This document shows, one piece after another, positions 9,492-18,728 of a DNA stretch of 64,000 nucleotides. This DNA is from Carboxylicivirga sp964602515 (GTDB taxonomy: Bacteria; Bacteroidota; Bacteroidia; Bacteroidales; Marinilabiliaceae), in assembly GCA_964602515.1 (NCBI GenBank), contig CAZRRJ010000002.1:620001-684000 (forward strand), written 5' to 3'. Made by a program: the position numbers and the translations under genes. Position 1 is the first letter of the stretch. Each line of letters starts with the position of its first letter. The notes below the pieces were generated by a model. It saw only the letters and a program-made list of their open reading frames with translations, was not told where the DNA came from and ran no database searches.

Positions 9492-9820
9492 ATTTATTGT
9501 TTTTTTAATTTTTAAGTAATCCGAATTACAAAAATACAATCATCTTTTTAAGATTTAATGATTAATGCCAGAGAAAGTAACAGATCATTAACAATACTTG
9601 TCTTCAGGTTTTAGTTATTCAAAATGTGTTGTATAACACAAGGGTTCTAAAGAACAAACATGATAAAAGTCAACTAGTCGTCTTTTGCATATATCTACCT
9701 TTGCTTCATATTTTGAAGGAAATTAATGTTGCAATAAGGTGTTGATTATCATTAACTTTCTTCGTTTTGTTTGCTTAACTTTGTTTTAATATATAGATAC
9801 AAATCAGAACCTTGTCAATC
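9492..9820. promoter_or_regulatory. Divergent intergenic region upstream of korA
   Basis: About 330 AT-rich bases between the start of the gamma-CA gene and korA. The best Bacteroidota -7 element toward korA is TAACTTTG at 9776-9783, about 38 bases before the ATG. No clear TTTG -33 box sits at the right distance. A second motif, TACCTTTG, occurs near 9706. No RNA gene or ORF is seen here. Confidence 0.4.
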
Positions 9821-11668
9821 ATGGGTAAAAGGTCAAAAGTTATTGAGCGAGAGGAAGTAGTAGTCAGGTTTTCAGGCGATTCCGGTGACGGGATGCAGCT
9901 TACAGGAACCTTATTCTCATATACCTCAGCTATTTTCGGAAATGATATTTCAACATTTCCTGATTATCCATCTGAAATTCGAGCTCCGCAGGGTACCATA
10001 AGTGGAGTGTCAGGTTTTCAGGTGCATTTTGGTCACACAGAAGTATTTACTCCAGGTGATTATTGCGATGTACTTGTTGCAATGAATCCAGCAGCACTGA
10101 AAGCCAATGCTAAATGGATGAAACCAGGTGGTACAATTATTTTGGATGTAGATAGTTGTGATGAAAAAAATCTGCGTAAAGCCGGGTATGAAACTAATGA
10201 TCCGATTACAGAAGGAAAATTAGGGGATTATCATATTGTAAAAGCACCAATTACAACGCTTACTAAGGAAAGTCTTAAAGATATGGGACTGGATAATAAA
10301 AGTATCCTTCGTAGTAAGAATATGTATGCTTTAGGGCTTGTATACTGGTTATTTGATCGTCCACTTGACCACACTCAGCAATATATTAAAAAGAAATTTG
10401 CAAAAAATTCTTTGATTGTCGATGCTAACTTAAAAGTGTTGGCCGATGGTTATAATTATGGTAATATAATCCAGGCAGTAACGCCATCTTATCATATTCA
10501 TCCTGCTGAAATTAAAAAGGGAAAATATCGTAATTTGAGTGGTAATGTTGCAGTAGCATGGGGATTCCTTGCAGCAGCAGAGAAAAGTGGCTTAGAGCTA
10601 TTTCTTGGATCATATCCAATTACACCTGCAACAGAAATTCTTCAGGAGCTTAGTGCCCGTAAAGATTTAGGTGTTAAAGTATTTCAGGCGGAAGATGAAA
10701 TTGCTGGTATCTGTACTGCTATTGGTGCGAGTTTTGCCGGTAATCTAGCCATTACAACAACATCAGGTCCGGGCTTAGCACTTAAGGGCGAAGCTATTGG
10801 TTTAGCTATTATTGCGGAGCTTCCATTGGTTGTAGTAAATGTTCAGCGTGGAGGTCCTTCTACAGGCCTTCCTACTAAAACAGAACAATCCGATTTAATG
10901 CAAGCGCTGTATGGCCGTAATGGTGAAAGTCCTGCTGTTGTAATTGCAGCAAGTTCTCCAACAAACTGTTTTGATTATGCTTTTTATGCAGCTAAGATTG
11001 CTGTTGAGCATATGACTCCTGTTATTTTGCTGACTGATGGATTTTTAGCAAATGGAACACAGCCATGGCGATTACCTGATTTGGAAGAATGGCCATCAAT
11101 TGAGGTACCTTATGCAGATCCTAAAGATACTGATTGGCATCCTTATAAGCGTGACCTTGAGAAAATGTCACGTTACTGGGCTACACCGGGTGTAGAGGGA
11201 ATGGAACATCGTATTGGTGGACTTGAAAAAGATGAGCATTCCGGGGCAGTTTCTCACGATGCATTAAATCATCAGCGTATGGTTGAAATTCGTGAGCAAA
11301 AAGTGCAAAAGATTGCTGATAAAATACCACAATTAGAAATAATAGGTGAAGAAGATGCCGATTTACTTGTTGTTGGCTGGGGTGGTACATTTGGTCACTT
11401 GTACACTGCTGTTGATGAATTAGGAACAGAAGGATATAAAGTAGCTTTGGCTCACTTTAATTATATTAAGCCTTTACCACGTAACACATATGAACAACTT
11501 ATGCGTTATAAAAAGATAGTTGTTTGTGAATTAAACCTTGGGCAATTTGCTGATTATCTTGTAATGAACTTTCCTGATTTGCAGTATAAGCGATTTAATA
11601 AGATACAAGGCCAACCATTTACGGTAATAGAATTGAAAGAACATTTTAAAACATTGCTGGAGGAATAG
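9821..11668 (+). CDS. korA: 2-oxoacid (2-oxoglutarate):ferredoxin oxidoreductase, fused gamma-alpha subunit
   Basis: Part of the oxygen-sensitive enzyme that converts 2-oxoglutarate (or a related 2-oxoacid) and CoA to acyl-CoA plus reduced ferredoxin, or the reverse. It has 615 residues from the ATG at 9821. The N-terminal gamma domain carries GDSGDGMQLTG (about residues 19-29). The alpha domain starts near residue 240 with LGSYPITPATEIL and contains QAEDEIAGICTAIGASFAG and TTTSGPGLALKGEAIGLA. The gamma-alpha fusion is the usual Bacteroidota form. The beta subunit follows 4 bases later. Specificity for 2-oxoglutarate is inferred from similarity to KorA rather than Por. Confidence 0.9.
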   Translation: MGKRSKVIEREEVVVRFSGDSGDGMQLTGTLFSYTSAIFGNDISTFPDYPSEIRAPQGTISGVSGFQVHFGHTEVFTPGDYCDVLVAMNPAALKANAKWMKPGGTIILDVDSCDEKNLRKAGYETNDPITEGKLGDYHIVKAPITTLTKESLKDMGLDNKSILRSKNMYALGLVYWLFDRPLDHTQQYIKKKFAKNSLIVDANLKVLADGYNYGNIIQAVTPSYHIHPAEIKKGKYRNLSGNVAVAWGFLAAAEKSGLELFLGSYPITPATEILQELSARKDLGVKVFQAEDEIAGICTAIGASFAGNLAITTTSGPGLALKGEAIGLAIIAELPLVVVNVQRGGPSTGLPTKTEQSDLMQALYGRNGESPAVVIAASSPTNCFDYAFYAAKIAVEHMTPVILLTDGFLANGTQPWRLPDLEEWPSIEVPYADPKDTDWHPYKRDLEKMSRYWATPGVEGMEHRIGGLEKDEHSGAVSHDALNHQRMVEIREQKVQKIADKIPQLEIIGEEDADLLVVGWGGTFGHLYTAVDELGTEGYKVALAHFNYIKPLPRNTYEQLMRYKKIVVCELNLGQFADYLVMNFPDLQYKRFNKIQGQPFTVIELKEHFKTLLEE

Positions 11669-11672
11669 AACG

Positions 11673-12689
11673 ATGGCTGAACAATGTCAAGTAAAATTTA
11701 CTGAATTTAAAAGTGACCAAAGTGTAAAATGGTGTCCTGGTTGTGGTGACCATGCCATCTTAAATTCTGTACAAAAGGCAATGGCTTCTTTGGGATATAA
11801 AAAGGAAGAAGTAGCTGTAATCTCAGGTATAGGGTGCTCATCTCGTTTCCCATATTATATGGAAACGTATGGTTTTCATACTATTCATGGACGGGGCTCT
11901 GCTGTTGCTTCTGGTGTTAAAGTAGCTAATCCGGCGTTAAAAGTATGGCAGATTACCGGTGATGGAGATGCTCTTGCTATTGGGGGTAACCATTTTATAC
12001 ATACCATACGTCGGAATATTGATTTGAATGTTATTCTTTTTAATAACCAGATATATGGTTTGACAAAGGGACAGTATTCACCAACATCAAAACGTGGTTT
12101 TATATCAAAAACATCACCTTTTGGGACTGTTGAGTCACCATTTCGTCCAGGAGAGTTGTGTATTGGTGCGCGAGGTCAATTTTTTGCCCGTTGTATTGAT
12201 ACCGATATAAAACACTCAGTAGTAATGATGGAAGAAGCTGCTAAGCATGAAGGAACATCAATTATAGAGGTGTTACAGAACTGTGTAATCTATAATGACA
12301 AAACACATAATGCCATTACGGATAAGGCACATTCTGCTGATCGTACCATCAAGCTGGAGCATGGTAAACCAATGCTTTTTGGTAAAGAAAAGAATAAAGG
12401 TTTAATGCTTGATGGTTTAAGTATTAAAGTAGTAACGATTGGTGAGCAAGGTGTTACCGAGGATGATATTCTGGTTCATGATGCCGGGTGCGATGATATT
12501 ACTTTACATCTTAAACTGGCTGATATGGAATATCCTGAATACCCGGTTGCATTAGGTGTTATTCGTTCTGTAAAAGCACCGGTATATGACCAGTGTGTAA
12601 CAGAGCAGCTTAAAAGTGTACAGGAAAAATCGAAGATTAAATCCTTTAACGACCTGATACATGCAGGTGATGTGTGGGATGTAAAATAG
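11673..12689 (+). CDS. korB: 2-oxoacid (2-oxoglutarate):ferredoxin oxidoreductase, beta subunit
   Basis: Thiamine diphosphate-binding subunit, 338 residues. It shows KWCPGCGDHAIL near residue 20 (cluster or cofactor cysteines), SGIGCSSRFPYY, HGRGSAVASGVK and the TPP motif GDGDALAIGGNHF...NNQIYGLTKGQYSPTS. No separate ferredoxin-like delta subunit is present next to it. It is translated with korA and followed by a strong terminator. Confidence 0.93.
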   Translation: MAEQCQVKFTEFKSDQSVKWCPGCGDHAILNSVQKAMASLGYKKEEVAVISGIGCSSRFPYYMETYGFHTIHGRGSAVASGVKVANPALKVWQITGDGDALAIGGNHFIHTIRRNIDLNVILFNNQIYGLTKGQYSPTSKRGFISKTSPFGTVESPFRPGELCIGARGQFFARCIDTDIKHSVVMMEEAAKHEGTSIIEVLQNCVIYNDKTHNAITDKAHSADRTIKLEHGKPMLFGKEKNKGLMLDGLSIKVVTIGEQGVTEDDILVHDAGCDDITLHLKLADMEYPEYPVALGVIRSVKAPVYDQCVTEQLKSVQEKSKIKSFNDLIHAGDVWDVK

Positions 12690-12710
12690 TTTTTTTATTT
12701 GAATTAGTAC

Positions 12711-12744
12711 AAAAGCCGTTCGGGATGCGTCCTGAACGGCTTTT
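12711..12744 (+). terminator. Terminator after korAB
   Basis: Arms AAAAGCCGTTCGGGA and TCCTGAACGGCTTTT pair over 15 positions with a single G-U, around a 4-base loop, 21 bases after the korB stop. Confidence 0.92.
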
Positions 12745-13613
12745 CTATTGGGTTCTGCCGATATTTTATACTATGCTTTCTGGTGCATTACTAATAATGT
12801 ATTTATTTCAGATACAGATGCTGGCATAATTACAGGGCAATTCGTTTTGTTGTTTGTTTAATCGCTATTATATTTTCTTGGTTACATTTTTCCAGAATGG
12901 AATTCTATTATTAAAGGACGTTTTATGGGAAGCTTAATAAGTCTGAAAATCTTAGTGAGATACTATTTGTTTTAATAGGAGAAGAAAAAATACAACCTTA
13001 ATTGCAGCTGTAAGCTTCTCTTTTTGGGTATTATATAAGTATTGCAAATTCTAATATTTTTAAACTTATCTGAAATAGTTTTCAATAGTTTTATTTCAAT
13101 TGTGTTTTTAAAATTGTACTTAGGTTATTAGCATTTGCTATGCGTTTTTGTAAATAAAAAGAAGAAAGGATGATTGAAAGCTAAAGTAGAAGTACATTTA
13201 AGAAAGAAGTAGTATCTAAATATTTTTAGAATAAACTATTCCTTTTTTACTAAAAGGAGTCGTTCTTATGTGCTGGGTTTAAGAATATGTAATGGAGGTT
13301 ATTTCTATAGGGGTACTTAAGGCTAACAGAAGTAATCTTCTGACTTTATTCTGATCTGATCAAGATTTTAAAGTACGTGCATTAATACTTCTTGACAAAT
13401 GATACTGTACTATTATTGTGATGTAGAAGATATTCAGCTTAGCGAAGTCGATAAGTCATTATTATCACAAAAAGATTGTAACTAAGGATTAAATTAATGA
13501 TAATATTCACCATTTGAAACTTAATAAACGATATTAAATATAAGAGCAAGTTACTTCGTATATCTAAATTTATAGAAGTATGAAAGGTAAGTAAATTTTA
13601 TACTAATAAAAGG
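12745..13613. other. Gene-free AT-rich region
   Basis: About 870 bases without a convincing gene, RNA or repeat. All frames are broken by frequent stops. The longest short ORFs (for example 28 codons from 13399) lack recognisable similarity. The region lies between the korAB terminator and the 3' end of the TetR gene, so it need not hold a promoter for either. It could be the worn remains of lost genes, but nothing in it is recognisable to me. Confidence 0.5.
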
Positions 13614-14288
13614 TTAATTTAAAAGCGAATCAGTAAAATGTTCTAACATGCGTTGCACTTCATCAAAACTACCTTCCTTAACACTTATATCAGTTAACCT
13701 GGGTAAATGTATAGCAAAATAACTATGGCTGTTAGCCATATCAAAAAGATTGCTGGCCAAAGCTCTAGGGTATTTAAAATCAGGTTTTACCTCACTTATT
13801 ACCCTGGCAACCTTTTCACATAATTGTTTGTAATTAGAGAAAAAACCTTCTTTATTTTCCTTATCAACTTCCTTAGTATAATATGCTTTTGTACCTTCTG
13901 CAATAATTACACGATGCAGTACACTTTCATTAACGTAGTCAATAGCGGGATTTTCTTTATAAGCATACACTAGGGTACTGATAATTATTTTCAAGCGTTC
14001 CTGAGGTGATTTAATATTCATTGTATTAATATCGATCAAATAACTAACCCACTCCCAATACCATGATACCAGGTAAAGTAGTAACAGGTGCTTATTGATA
14101 AAGTATCGATATACAGAAGCCTCTGTTGAACCCATTTGTATGGCAAGCTTTTTAAAAGTAAAAGCTTCAAAACCAATGTCATCAATAAGCAAAATGCTAT
14201 GCTTAATAATATTTTGGCCTAACGATGTTTCTTGAGGATCACGAAGATATAGTTTGTCGTTAAGGCTGATTTTTATTCCAATAGACAT
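13614..14288 (-). CDS. TetR/AcrR-family transcriptional regulator
   Basis: A 224-residue protein. The N-terminal helix-turn-helix lies in about residues 25-70 (ILLIDDIGFEAFTFKKLAIQMGSTEASVYRYFINKHLLLLYL), the TetR pattern in which the recognition helix precedes YRYF and K. The C-terminal ligand domain is not recognised. A start at MSIGIKI is chosen; eight further upstream residues are possible. It is divergent from the SulP/carbonic anhydrase genes 210 bases away, which makes them a plausible but unproven target. Confidence 0.8.
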   Translation of the reverse strand: MSIGIKISLNDKLYLRDPQETSLGQNIIKHSILLIDDIGFEAFTFKKLAIQMGSTEASVYRYFINKHLLLLYLVSWYWEWVSYLIDINTMNIKSPQERLKIIISTLVYAYKENPAIDYVNESVLHRVIIAEGTKAYYTKEVDKENKEGFFSNYKQLCEKVARVISEVKPDFKYPRALASNLFDMANSHSYFAIHLPRLTDISVKEGSFDEVQRMLEHFTDSLLN

Positions 14289-14378
14289 ATTTAAATAACT
14301 TAATGATAACAAATGTAGAATTTTTTTTGAACAAGTTATCGATTTTTGTGTTTAAGTAAGACAAACTTAAAAGATAGT

Positions 14379-14409
14379 ATTGCTATTATGGAAAAAAGTA
14401 ATAGTTTTG
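14379..14409 (+). promoter_or_regulatory. Predicted promoter for the SulP-carbonic anhydrase genes
   Basis: A Bacteroidota-type -7 box TAGTTTTG (14402-14409) has an ATTG resembling the TTTG -33 box 19 bases upstream (14379-14382). This puts the transcription start about 80 bases before the transporter ATG. Confidence 0.45.
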
Positions 14410-14497
14410 CAATAGAGATTGTTGCTGTTTTTTTAATTGCGAATTGACACTGTTGATTACAAACAGTTGGTTTAGACAAATTTAAAAAGAAGAAAGA

Positions 14498-16093
14498 ATG
14501 AGTGTCACACAAAAAAAAGGAATTTTTAGCAACCTGAAGCATGATATTCCTGCTTCAATCGTGGTTTTTCTTGTTGCTGTACCATTATGCCTAGGTATTG
14601 CCTTAGCATCTGGAGCGCCATTATTTTCAGGAGTAATCGCTGGTATTATTGGAGGTATTGTTGTAGGAGCCATAAGTGGTTCTCAGTTAGGAGTAAGTGG
14701 GCCGGCAGCCGGATTAGCTGTTATCGTATTATCTGCTATTGCAGAGTTAGGGGCATTCGAAGTGTTTTTACTTGCCGTAGTTATAAGTGGGGTAATACAA
14801 GTAATATTGGGATATGCAAAAGCCGGTATTATTGGTTATTATTTCCCTTCATCTGTAATTAAAGGTATGCTTTCTGGTATAGGTATTATCATTATACTTA
14901 AGCAGATACCACATGGATTGGGATATGATAAAGATTATGAAGGAAGTTTGACATTTGCACAACCTGATGGTAACAATACACTTTCAGAACTGTTTCATAT
15001 GTTTGAAGCTATTAGCCCTGGAGCAGCCCTAATCACAGCTATATCAATGGTTATCCTCATTTTATGGGAGCAGCCATTTATGAAAAAGATAAAGGTTTTT
15101 AGTATTATTCAAGGGCCTTTGGTTGTTGTTGCCGGTGGAATAATAATGAATTTGCTTTTTCAGAATATCCCATCATTAGCACTTAATACAGATCAAGTAG
15201 TTGCTATACCAGTACCTGAAAGTTTTTCAGGATTTTTTGGACAGTTTACTTTGCCTGATTATAGTCAGATTCTTAATCCAAACATATGGATGATAGGTGC
15301 AACAATTGCAATTGTTGCGAGTTTAGAGACCCTGTTGTGCTTAGAAGCAACTGATAAGCTAGATCCGCAAAAGCGTGTTACACCAACTAATCGTGAACTA
15401 AAAGCACAGGGAGTTGGAAATATTATTTCAGGCTTAATTGGTGGATTACCTATTACTCAGGTAATTGTTAGAAGCTCAACAAATATACAATCTGGGGGAA
15501 AAACAAAAATGTCTGCTATACTTCATGGTGTTATCATGTTAGTTTCTGCTCTGGTTATTCCTAAGGTTTTAAACCTGATTCCGTTGGCTAGTTTAGCAGC
15601 TATACTTTTTGTTGTTGGTTACAAGTTGGCCAAGCCTGTTGTATTTAAGCAAATGTATGGTTTGGGTATAGAGCATTTTGCACCTTTTATGGTAACTATC
15701 TTGGGTATTATATTTACCGATTTGTTGGTGGGTATCATTTTAGGTTTAGTGGTTGCCATTATGTATATCCTTTATAATAATTTCAAAAAACCATTTTTGT
15801 TCGATTCAGATAAACATTTGAAAGACGGTGTATTGCACATGAAATTAGCTGAGGATGTCACGTTTATTAATAAAGCCAGTATCTTAAATACACTTAGCCA
15901 AGTACCGGATGGATCGAAGATTATTATTGATGCCTCCAAGTCGATTAATATCTGCCAGGATGTTATAGAAATTATTCAGGAATTTAAAACCAGTGCCGAG
16001 TATCGCAACATACAAGTTGAAATAAAAAAACGTGAAAAGCGAGGCGTTAAGAACCAGCGTAAGGCGGTTGAGTTTGCATTAAATGAAGTTTAA
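14498..16093 (+). CDS. SulP-family inorganic anion transporter (bicarbonate/sulfate type)
   Basis: Inner membrane transporter of 531 residues with about 10-12 membrane segments. It starts with the SulP signature KHDIPASIVVFLVAVPLCLGIALASGAP and GISG(P)xAGL-type helices (SQLGVSGPAAGLAVIV). A C-terminal cytoplasmic STAS-like domain spans about residues 440-531. A beta carbonic anhydrase starts 12 bases after it. Such SulP-CA pairs are often read as bicarbonate importers, and that is the favoured role here. Sulfate or another anion remains possible. Confidence 0.88.
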   Translation: MSVTQKKGIFSNLKHDIPASIVVFLVAVPLCLGIALASGAPLFSGVIAGIIGGIVVGAISGSQLGVSGPAAGLAVIVLSAIAELGAFEVFLLAVVISGVIQVILGYAKAGIIGYYFPSSVIKGMLSGIGIIIILKQIPHGLGYDKDYEGSLTFAQPDGNNTLSELFHMFEAISPGAALITAISMVILILWEQPFMKKIKVFSIIQGPLVVVAGGIIMNLLFQNIPSLALNTDQVVAIPVPESFSGFFGQFTLPDYSQILNPNIWMIGATIAIVASLETLLCLEATDKLDPQKRVTPTNRELKAQGVGNIISGLIGGLPITQVIVRSSTNIQSGGKTKMSAILHGVIMLVSALVIPKVLNLIPLASLAAILFVVGYKLAKPVVFKQMYGLGIEHFAPFMVTILGIIFTDLLVGIILGLVVAIMYILYNNFKKPFLFDSDKHLKDGVLHMKLAEDVTFINKASILNTLSQVPDGSKIIIDASKSINICQDVIEIIQEFKTSAEYRNIQVEIKKREKRGVKNQRKAVEFALNEV

Positions 16094-16104
16094 CTATTAA
16101 ATGT

Positions 16105-16740
16105 ATGATTATGAGTATTAAAGCACAAACAGCACAATCTCAGGCTAGTATAACACCATCTCAGGCCGTTGAATTATTAAAAGACGGTAATAAGAGGTTT
16201 ATCTTGAAAAAAGGATTAGAAAGAGATTTACATCTGCAGATTGCGGATACCGCTGAAGGTCAGTTTCCATTTGCCGCAGTCGTTAGCTGTATTGATTCAC
16301 GTATTCCAACAGAAATGGTATTCGATCAGGGGATTGGTGATATTTTTAATGCAAGAGTTGCTGGTAATATAGTTAATGAAGATATCTTAGGAAGCCTTGA
16401 ATTTGCTTGCAAATTAGCCGGAGCAAAAGCCATTGTAGTAATGGGACATACTGCCTGTGGTGCAGTTAAGGGCGCATGTGATAATGCTGAATTGGGTAAC
16501 TTAACTCAAATGTTGGATAAGATTAAACCGGCAGTTGAATTAACACCTACCGCAGAAGGAGAAGAGCGAAATTCAAGTAATACAGCATTTGTTAATAAGG
16601 TAGCTGACAAAAATGTAGAGTTAACTATTGAAAATATACGATCACAAAGTTCTGTACTGAAAGAAATGAATGATAATGGAGAAATTACCATTGTTGGTGC
16701 TATGTACGATGTGAGAACAGGAGAAATTACCTTTAGTTAG
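16105..16740 (+). CDS. can: Beta-class carbonic anhydrase
   Basis: Reversible hydration of CO2 to bicarbonate, 211 residues. Zinc ligands are in the expected motifs: Cys-x-Asp-x-Arg in VVSCIDSRIPTE (about residue 57) and His-x-x-Cys in GHTACGAVKGACD (about residues 113-116). ARVAGNI between them is also typical. It is co-transcribed with the SulP gene, so CO2/bicarbonate handling is coupled to transport. Start at 16105 or at the ATG two codons later. Confidence 0.93.
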   Translation: MIMSIKAQTAQSQASITPSQAVELLKDGNKRFILKKGLERDLHLQIADTAEGQFPFAAVVSCIDSRIPTEMVFDQGIGDIFNARVAGNIVNEDILGSLEFACKLAGAKAIVVMGHTACGAVKGACDNAELGNLTQMLDKIKPAVELTPTAEGEERNSSNTAFVNKVADKNVELTIENIRSQSSVLKEMNDNGEITIVGAMYDVRTGEITFS

Positions 16741-16813
16741 TTATGTTCCCGGGTTGAGTGTTGTCTGTTCCTGAGTTAAGAATGGCATTCAACCCACAAT
16801 TTTACCTGAGTAG

Positions 16814-16855
16814 TGGTGATTCGGTTTCAAACGTGATTCGAATCGCCATTTTTTT
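16814..16855 (+). terminator. Terminator after the carbonic anhydrase gene
   Basis: Arms TGGTGATTCG (16814-16823) and CGAATCGCCA (16839-16848) form a 10-bp stem with one G-U. A run of seven T follows at 16849-16855. Confidence 0.85.
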
Positions 16856-16976
16856 ATGCCTGGTTATGAATTCCTGTAATAGCTATTATTTTTATAATAA
16901 ATTATACTATTTTGGGATAGATTATTATCAAAGTGATAAGAAAATTGATCAAAATTGAAAAAAAGGCAAATTCAAG

Positions 16977-17009
16977 TTTGTATTTCTTAAATATTATTTC
17001 AAATATTTG
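16977..17009 (+). promoter_or_regulatory. Predicted trp operon promoter
   Basis: A TTTG at 16977-16980 and AATATTTG at 17002-17009 (one mismatch to TAnnTTTG) are separated by 21 bases, the Bacteroidota promoter layout. Transcription would start near 17015, about 30 bases before the leader peptide ATG. Confidence 0.5.
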
Positions 17010-17043
17010 TACTGAACGTTTGCGAAAGCATAAATTGTAAAAA

Positions 17044-17106
17044 ATGAATTTGATTTTGAAAAATAACGGTTGGTGGCATCATTCTTTTCTTTTAACAGAG
17101 AGTTAA
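17044..17106 (+). CDS. trpL: trp operon leader peptide
   Basis: A 20-codon ORF, MNLILKNNGWWHHSFLLTES, with tandem Trp codons at 17071-17076 followed directly by two His codons. It lies between a predicted promoter and a terminator hairpin that ends just before trpE, the position and content of an attenuator leader. The segment GAGAGTT (17098-17104), covering its last codons and the first base of the stop, is complementary to AACTCTC (17150-17156) in the terminator loop and 3' side. A ribosome stalled at Trp would leave it free to form an antiterminator; a ribosome reaching the stop would cover it. It is not a known functional protein in itself. Confidence 0.85.
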   Translation: MNLILKNNGWWHHSFLLTES

Positions 17107-17133
17107 GGGCTGCAGTCGTATATAATATTTTAT

Positions 17134-17172
17134 AAAAAAGGCTTACTGAAACTCTCGGTAAGCCTTTTTTTT
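17134..17172 (+). terminator. trp attenuator terminator
   Basis: An A-run plus GGCTTAC (17140-17146) pairs with GTAAGCC (17158-17164) followed by eight T (17165-17172). The loop side contains the AACTCTC that can instead pair with the end of trpL. The hairpin ends 22 bases before the trpE ATG, so unterminated transcripts continue into the operon. Confidence 0.88.
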
Positions 17173-17194
17173 ATTTTGTAAATTTAACCATACC

Positions 17195-18610
17195 ATGAGT
17201 ACCATATATTTCAAAACAATTGCAACACCAATTCCCGCTAATATAGCAGATGTAACTACCCCGGTTAGTTTGTATCTGAAGTTAAGAGATACCTATCCGA
17301 ACAGCATTTTGCTTGAGAGTAGCGATTACCATGGAAGCAGTAACTCTTTATCATTCATATGTTTTAGTCCACTATATGAATTTATTGCAGACAAAGGGCA
17401 GGTAAGACAAGGCGAAGCGCATAAAGAGCTTAAGTCTATAGAGATCACAAAAAAACAGAATGTACCTGAATTATTAGATGCTTTTATTAATAGGTTTAAT
17501 GTCGAAAATGCTGATTGCCCGATCAAAGTAAATGGATTATTTGGTTATTCGACCTTTGATGCAGTGCAGTATTTTGATACATTAAAGTTTACAGCAGAGA
17601 AGAAAGAAGAACATTCAATTCCCGAATTGCGCTATACCTTTTACAAATACATTGTAGCTTTTAATCACTTTACTAATCAACTTTATTTAATTGAAAATTT
17701 ACATGTAGGAGAAAAGTCAGAAAGTAAACAACTGATTGAAAAGTTTTACAATCGTAGAATACCAACATTTCAGTTTGTACCATCAAATAACGAAATTTCA
17801 AACCTGACAGATCAGGAGTTTATGAATATGGTCACCAAAGGAAAAGAACACTGTTTTCGTGGTGATGTATTTCAGATTGTACTGTCACGTCAGTTCCGTC
17901 AGCAGTTTACAGGTGATGAATTTAACGTATATCGTGCTTTACGTAATATCAACCCATCACCATATTTGTTTTATTTTGATTATAGTAGTTACAAAATATT
18001 TGGTTCATCACCTGAGGCACAATTGATTATTGAGAATAATGAAGCAACAATCAATCCTATTGCCGGAACATTTAAACGGACAGGTGATGATGTAAAGGAT
18101 CAGCAACTGGCTATCCAGCTTAGCAAAGATGCTAAAGAGAACGCAGAGCATGTTATGTTGGTTGATTTGGCTCGTAATGACCTGAGTCGCAATTGTGAAA
18201 ATGTAAAAGTTAACACGTATAAAGAAGTGCAGTTTTACTCTCATGTGCTTCATCTTGTATCAGATGTAAGTGGTGAGTTAAAAAGAAATTCTATTGCATC
18301 ACGCGTAATGGCCGATACTTTTCCGGCAGGCACTCTTTCTGGAGCACCCAAATATAAAGCCATGCAGTTAATCGATTCCATTGAGAAACAAAATCGTGGT
18401 TATTACGGTGGTTGTATTGGCAATATTGGTTTTGATGGCAGTTTTAATCAAGCCATTATGATTCGCTCTTTCTTGAGTAAAAATAATACCCTGTTTTATC
18501 AGGCAGGAGCTGGAGTAGTGAGCGAGTCGAATGAAGAGAGTGAGTTAAATGAAGTTAATAATAAACTGGGTGCTTTAAAGAAAGCCATCCAAATGGCAGA
18601 GCAGTTCTGA
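17195..18610 (+). CDS. trpE: Anthranilate synthase component I
   Basis: Converts chorismate plus ammonia (from TrpG glutaminase) to anthranilate, the first step of tryptophan synthesis. It has 471 residues. The N-terminal LLESSDYHG matches the LLES tryptophan feedback site. The catalytic domain carries GDVFQIVLSRQF, INPSPYLFYF, PIAGTFKRTGDD, HVMLVDLARND and GTLSGAPKYKAMQLI. It is the first structural gene of trpEGDCFBA, downstream of a leader/attenuator. Confidence 0.96.
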   Translation: MSTIYFKTIATPIPANIADVTTPVSLYLKLRDTYPNSILLESSDYHGSSNSLSFICFSPLYEFIADKGQVRQGEAHKELKSIEITKKQNVPELLDAFINRFNVENADCPIKVNGLFGYSTFDAVQYFDTLKFTAEKKEEHSIPELRYTFYKYIVAFNHFTNQLYLIENLHVGEKSESKQLIEKFYNRRIPTFQFVPSNNEISNLTDQEFMNMVTKGKEHCFRGDVFQIVLSRQFRQQFTGDEFNVYRALRNINPSPYLFYFDYSSYKIFGSSPEAQLIIENNEATINPIAGTFKRTGDDVKDQQLAIQLSKDAKENAEHVMLVDLARNDLSRNCENVKVNTYKEVQFYSHVLHLVSDVSGELKRNSIASRVMADTFPAGTLSGAPKYKAMQLIDSIEKQNRGYYGGCIGNIGFDGSFNQAIMIRSFLSKNNTLFYQAGAGVVSESNEESELNEVNNKLGALKKAIQMAEQF

Positions 18611-18728
18611 AATCACATAAATTGGTTAAACATGAAATGAGCATGTAAATTTAACATCTTTACAAAAGGAGGATGATAAAATTTTACTAGAGCGTTCCAT
18701 ATGACAAATGAAAGTAAATTATAATCAT

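Noticed and set aside
13399..13485. 28-codon ORF in the 12.7-13.6 kb gap (contains DVEDIQLSEVDKSLL)
   Set aside because: Looks protein-like in composition, but is short, unsupported by neighbours and not recognisable.
16758..16958. 66-codon ORF after the carbonic anhydrase gene
   Set aside because: It runs through a clear terminator hairpin (16814-16855) and has no recognisable domain.
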